Assembly: GCF_001182895.1 (NCBI RefSeq)
Contig: NZ_LFQR01000095.1
Span: 1 to 35,150 of the forward strand
Length of the DNA stretch: 35,150 nt
Direction of reading: 5' to 3'
From: Frateuria defendens
GTDB taxonomy: Bacteria; Pseudomonadota; Gammaproteobacteria; Xanthomonadales; Rhodanobacteraceae
The notes beneath the pieces were generated by a model. It was not told where the DNA came from and made no database searches. It was given only the letters and a program-made list of their open reading frames with translations. A program made the position numbers and the translations under genes. Positions 32,460 through 35,150 of this stretch are shown in pieces; positions within the stretch are counted from its first letter, which is position 1, and the number at the start of each line of letters is the position of its first letter.

Positions 32460-33103
32460 CTACTTCTCCCGCGATGCCCTGCCGAGCCGGTAGGCGTGCG
32501 GCAACTGTCCTTTCCGGCGCTTGAAGGCGTGGATGAAAGCGGCCGTTTCCGAGTAGCCGAGGCGCTCGGCGATCTGCTCGATCGGCAGCCGCTGCATCGT
32601 CAGCAACTGTTCGGCGATGGCCTGGCGGGTTTCGTCGCAGAGTGCGGAGAAGTGGGTGCCTTCCTCCTGCAGCCGGCGCCGCAGCGTGCGCTCGGACATG
32701 CACAGCGCCGAGGCCACTTCGCCCAGCGAGGGCATCGCCCTCGGCTGGCGCGCGAGCAGGTCGCGCACGCGCGCGGCCAGGCCGTCGCGCCTGCGCCATG
32801 TTTCCAGGTAGCGCTGGCACTGCTCCACGGCGAGGCGCAGCGCGACCGGGTTGGCGCGCGCCAGCGGCACGTCCGCGTCGCGCTGCGCGAGCACCAGCAG
32901 GTTCCTGGGCTGGGCGAACGCCGGCCTCACGCCGGCGAGCCGGCGTGAGGCCGCGAGGCGGCACGCCGGGGCGCGCAGCGCCATCGACAGCGGCGCGGGC
33001 GCGCCCCAGCAGCTCGCACGCGAAGGCCAGCGTGGCGCCCATGGAGCGCTCCACCGCTAACTGCCGCAGGTCGGGCGGCAGGTGCTCGTCGCGGAAGCCG
33101 GTC
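32460..33103 (-). pseudogene. Truncated and frameshifted AraC-family regulator
   Basis: The C-terminal AraC DNA-binding domain is clear: MPSLGEVASALCMSERTLRR, then IEQIAERLGYSETAAFIHAF. Before it lies QPRNLLVLAQRDADVPLARA, part of the arabinose-binding-like N-terminal domain. Further upstream the coding similarity jumps to another frame: FRDEHLPPDLRQLAVERSMG and ATLAFACELLGRA are also typical of that domain. The two parts are out of frame, and the join is near 33010. A perfect 32-nt palindrome interrupts the same stretch. The gene has no proper N-terminus, because at about 33100 the sequence changes to a TolC-like fragment on the other strand. An open frame from 32984 could still make the DNA-binding half. 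Confidence 0.75.
32922..32953. repeat. Perfect 32-nt palindrome inside the broken AraC gene
   Basis: CGGCCTCACGCCGGC, then GA, then the exact 15-base reverse complement. It is centred at 32937-32938, in a stretch where AraC similarity is lost. It may mark a rearrangement, a hairpin-driven mutation or a fold-back assembly artefact. Confidence 0.85.
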
Positions 33104-33424
33104 GCGCTCGACGGCGCGAAGACCTATGCGCTGGCGGACCTGATCGACCTGGCCGAATCCTGCAACCCCGAGACGCGCATTGCCTGGAACGAGGCGCGCC
33201 GCGCTGCGCTCGCGGCCGGCATGGCCGCGAGCGCCTACCTGCCGCAGCTCACCGCCAGCGCGCTCGAAGGCCGCCAGCACCTTGCGCCCAACCGCTCGCT
33301 GCACGAGATCAAGACCTTCGTCGAGGAAGGCGGCGTGGGCTTCCTGATGGAATTCGGCGAGGCCTGCCGCGTGGAGCTGGAATCGCTGGCGCCCCGGCAC
33401 AAGTACGCGCACCTGCCGCGTTGA
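33101..33424 (+). pseudogene. Fragment of a TolC-family outer-membrane efflux protein joined to an unknown C-terminal piece
   Basis: An open frame with no start codon and no ribosome site. Residues translated from 33101 read VALDGAKTYALADLIDLAES, then NPETRIAWNEARRAALAAGM and ASAYLPQLTASALEG. This is the N-terminal helical repeat of TolC/NodT-type outer-membrane factors, without signal peptide or barrel. After about 33277 the similarity is lost, and the frame continues as RSLHEIKTFVEEGGVGFLM and CRVELESLAPRHKYAHLPR to a TGA; I do not recognise that part. The 5' end abuts the AraC fragment on the opposite strand. The arrangement indicates at least two rearrangement joins, at about 33100 and about 33280. 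Confidence 0.65.
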
Positions 33425-33459
33425 AGCGGCGCGGGGCAGCCTGCGATCCGGTGCGCCGC

Positions 33460-34077
33460 TCAGTCGAGCGGGCGCAGCAGCAACAGCAGGGCCAGCGCCA
33501 GCATGAACGCGGCGATCAGCCCATCGAGCACCCGCCACGCGGCCGGGTTGCGGAACACCGGCAGCAGCAGGCGCGCGCCGTAGCCGAGGGTGGCGAACCA
33601 CGCCACGCTGGCGCCGCAGGCGCCGGCGGCGAACGCCCAGCGCGTCATGCCCGGGTAGCGCGTGGACAGGCTGCCGAGCAGCACCATGGTGTCGAGATAG
33701 ACGTGCGGGTTGAGGAAGGTGAAGGCGAGGCAGGCCAGCAGGGTGCGGCGCCAGCCAGCCTCGCCGCCGGCCGTGGGGGCCAGCGCTCCGGCGCCGCGCC
33801 ATGCGCGCCGCGCCGCCATCAGGCCGTAGGCGCCGAGAAAGGCCGCGCCGCCCAGGCGCAGCGCCTCAAGCAGCCAGGGCCAGGCATGCGCCAGCGAGCC
33901 GATGCCGGCGACGCCGGCGAGGATCAGCGAAACGTCGCCGGCGATGCAGATGGCGATGGTGAGGCCGACATGGCTGCGCTGCAGGCCCTGGCGCAGGACG
34001 AAGGCGTTCTGGGCGCCGATGGCGACGATGAGGCCGGCACCGGCGGCGAAGCCGGCTGCGGCGGCAGCGAGGAGCAT
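33460..34077 (-). CDS. LysE/ArgO-type amino-acid exporter
   Basis: A 205-residue inner-membrane protein with about six helices. It starts MLLAAAAAGFAAGAGLIVAI and continues GAQNAFVLRQGLQRSHVGL, the LysE/ArgO signature, with FTFLNPHVYLDTMVLLG in the middle and a hydrophobic C-terminus. These exporters remove excess lysine or arginine and derivatives. It is divergent from an ArgP/LysG-type regulator, the arrangement known for argO-argP and lysE-lysG, so induction by basic amino acids through that regulator is likely. The start at 34077 matches the family; an ATG at 34122 would add 15 residues and overlap the control region. Confidence 0.92.
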   Translation of the reverse strand: MLLAAAAAGFAAGAGLIVAIGAQNAFVLRQGLQRSHVGLTIAICIAGDVSLILAGVAGIGSLAHAWPWLLEALRLGGAAFLGAYGLMAARRAWRGAGALAPTAGGEAGWRRTLLACLAFTFLNPHVYLDTMVLLGSLSTRYPGMTRWAFAAGACGASVAWFATLGYGARLLLPVFRNPAAWRVLDGLIAAFMLALALLLLLRPLD

Positions 34078-34130
34078 GGCGTGGCCCTGAAAGGTGGAAG
34101 GCGTAGCCTGCCGTGCCGCCATGGATAAGT

Positions 34131-34170
34131 TAATCTAATTTTTCTTCGATCCATGAAGAAAAACTGATTA
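34131..34170. promoter_or_regulatory. Palindromic control region between the exporter and regulator genes
   Basis: Inverted repeats are nested: TTTTTCTTC (34139-34147) with GAAGAAAAA (34155-34163), spacer of 7; and TAATC (34131-34135) with GATTA (34166-34170). The AT-rich dyad is in sharp contrast to its surroundings and sits in the divergent gap, as expected for a LysR-type binding site overlapping both promoters. Confidence 0.6.
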
Positions 34171-34179
34171 GGGGCGACC

Positions 34180-35076
34180 ATGGACCTCATCCATCCGCAA
34201 CTCGCCGCCTTCGCCGCCGTGCTGGAGGAAGGCAGCTTCGAAGGCGCCTCGCGCCGGCTTTCGGTCACGCCCTCGGCCGTCTCGCAGCGGATCAAGGCGC
34301 TGGAAGACCGCCTCGGGCAGGTGCTCGTGGTACGCCAGGTCCCGTGCCGGCCGACGCCGGCGGGCGAGCAACTGCTGCGCCGGGTGCGGCCGATGCAGGC
34401 GCTGGAGGCGGAGGCGCTGGCCGATTTCCGGCCGGAGGGCGTGGCGGCGGCGTCGGGGCGCGCGATCGCGATTGCCGTCAACGACGATTCGCTGGAAACC
34501 TGGTTCGTGGCCGCGCTGGCGCAGCTGCACCAGCAGCACGGCTACCTGTTCGACATCCGCGTCGACGACCAGGACCACACGCTGGACCTGCTGCGCGACG
34601 GCTCCGTGCTCGGCGCGGTGACCGCGCAGGCCACGCCGCTGCAGGGCTGCAATGTCCACCCGCTCGGCACGATGCGCTACCGCGCCATCGCCTCGCCGGC
34701 GTTCGCCAGGCGCTTTTTCGCCGGCGGCCTCGACGCCGCGGCGTTCGCGTGTGCGCCGATGATCGTCTTCAACCGCAAGGATGCGCTGCAATGGCGGTTC
34801 GTCCGCCGCGTCACGCGCGCCCGGCTGGCGCCGCCCATCCACTACCTGCCCACTTCCACCGGCTTCGTCGATGCCGCCGCGCGCGGTCTGGGCTGGTGCC
34901 TCGCGCCGGAGTCGCTCATCGAGCCGGTGCTGCGCGCGAAGAAGATCGTGGTGGTCGATCCCTCGCGCTGGCTCGACGTGCCGTTGTACTGGCAGCACGC
35001 GGCGGTGCGTTCGGGCACGCTGCAGAGGATCGGCCAGGCCCTGCGGGAGGCTGCTGGCAGCGCCCTGCGCGCCTGA
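34180..35076 (+). CDS. LysR-family regulator, ArgP/LysG (IciA) type
   Basis: A 298-residue LysR-type activator. The N-terminal winged helix (residues about 2-60) has HPQLAAFAAVLEEGSFEGAS then LSVTPSAVSQRIKALEDRLG, which is the ArgP/LysG form. The effector domain starts near 90 with AIAIAVNDDSLETWF, a sequence typical of this subgroup. The C-terminus (YLPTSTGFVDAAARGLGW) is also family-like. It probably senses lysine or arginine and activates the divergent exporter gene. The ribosome site is AGGGG 5-6 bases before the ATG. The family is confident; the ligand is inferred from the pairing. The 74 bases after it, to the window end, hold nothing recognisable. Confidence 0.93.
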   Translation: MDLIHPQLAAFAAVLEEGSFEGASRRLSVTPSAVSQRIKALEDRLGQVLVVRQVPCRPTPAGEQLLRRVRPMQALEAEALADFRPEGVAAASGRAIAIAVNDDSLETWFVAALAQLHQQHGYLFDIRVDDQDHTLDLLRDGSVLGAVTAQATPLQGCNVHPLGTMRYRAIASPAFARRFFAGGLDAAAFACAPMIVFNRKDALQWRFVRRVTRARLAPPIHYLPTSTGFVDAAARGLGWCLAPESLIEPVLRAKKIVVVDPSRWLDVPLYWQHAAVRSGTLQRIGQALREAAGSALRA

Positions 35077-35150
35077 GTGGACTATGCCTGCTCATGGGTT
35101 CTCTGTCGTGTTGTTGAGGTCTTGCTGCATGTTGGCCGGGGTTTCGCTCC

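Noticed and set aside
1-35150. CRISPR arrays, tRNA/rRNA genes, intact insertion sequences or prophage
   Set aside because: No regular spaced direct repeats, no cloverleaf or rRNA-like sequence, and no transposase, integrase or structural phage genes were seen.

Overview
The window is GC-rich chromosomal DNA that looks like a gammaproteobacterium of the Xanthomonadales, most likely Rhodanobacteraceae or Xanthomonadaceae (Dyella, Rhodanobacter, Luteibacter or similar). The placement is inferred from gene content: an aryl-polyene/xanthomonadin-type pigment operon, a protein with the XVIPCD secretion domain of Xanthomonadales type IV secretion effectors, and small repeats typical of the group. 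No database was searched.

Layout. 46-6589 (minus): the promoter-proximal part of an aryl-polyene-type operon, reading ACP, family 2 glycosyltransferase, LolA-like carrier, MMPL exporter and two ketosynthases, tightly coupled by overlaps; it runs off the left edge. 6889-10026 (minus): a leucine-dehydrogenase-type enzyme, two tandem YXWGXW-repeat envelope proteins and an M48 metalloprotease lipoprotein. 10131-15762 (plus): a TetR regulator, an alpha/beta hydrolase and a fused B12-dependent acyl-CoA mutase (IcmF) whose linkers carry repeats translated in frame. 16014-16749 (plus): a three-gene HicB-like/HicA/HigA-like module with overlapping ends. 16885-25274: mostly single genes (MtfA-like peptidase, DHFR/RibD-like reductase, two methyltransferases, MHS-type transporter, M14-like peptidase, a possible PilZ-like protein, a Mut7-C protein and a hypothetical).

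25422-30794: a two-domain secreted PL7 alginate-lyase-like enzyme, a secreted protein of unknown function followed by the XVIPCD protein (a possible immunity/effector pair, with the effector apparently frameshifted at its start), and an OprB-type porin. 31492-35076: a DUF899 protein, a scar of broken genes (AraC-type regulator and TolC-family fragment) around a perfect 32-nt palindrome, then a divergent LysE-type exporter and ArgP/LysG-type regulator sharing a palindromic control region.

No rRNA, tRNA, CRISPR array or intact insertion sequence was seen. The most interesting items are the XVIPCD locus with its restorable frameshift, the repeat invasions of icmF that stay in frame, the three-gene toxin-antitoxin chain with interleaved dyads in its leader, and a 24-nt element directly after the stop codons of two unrelated genes.
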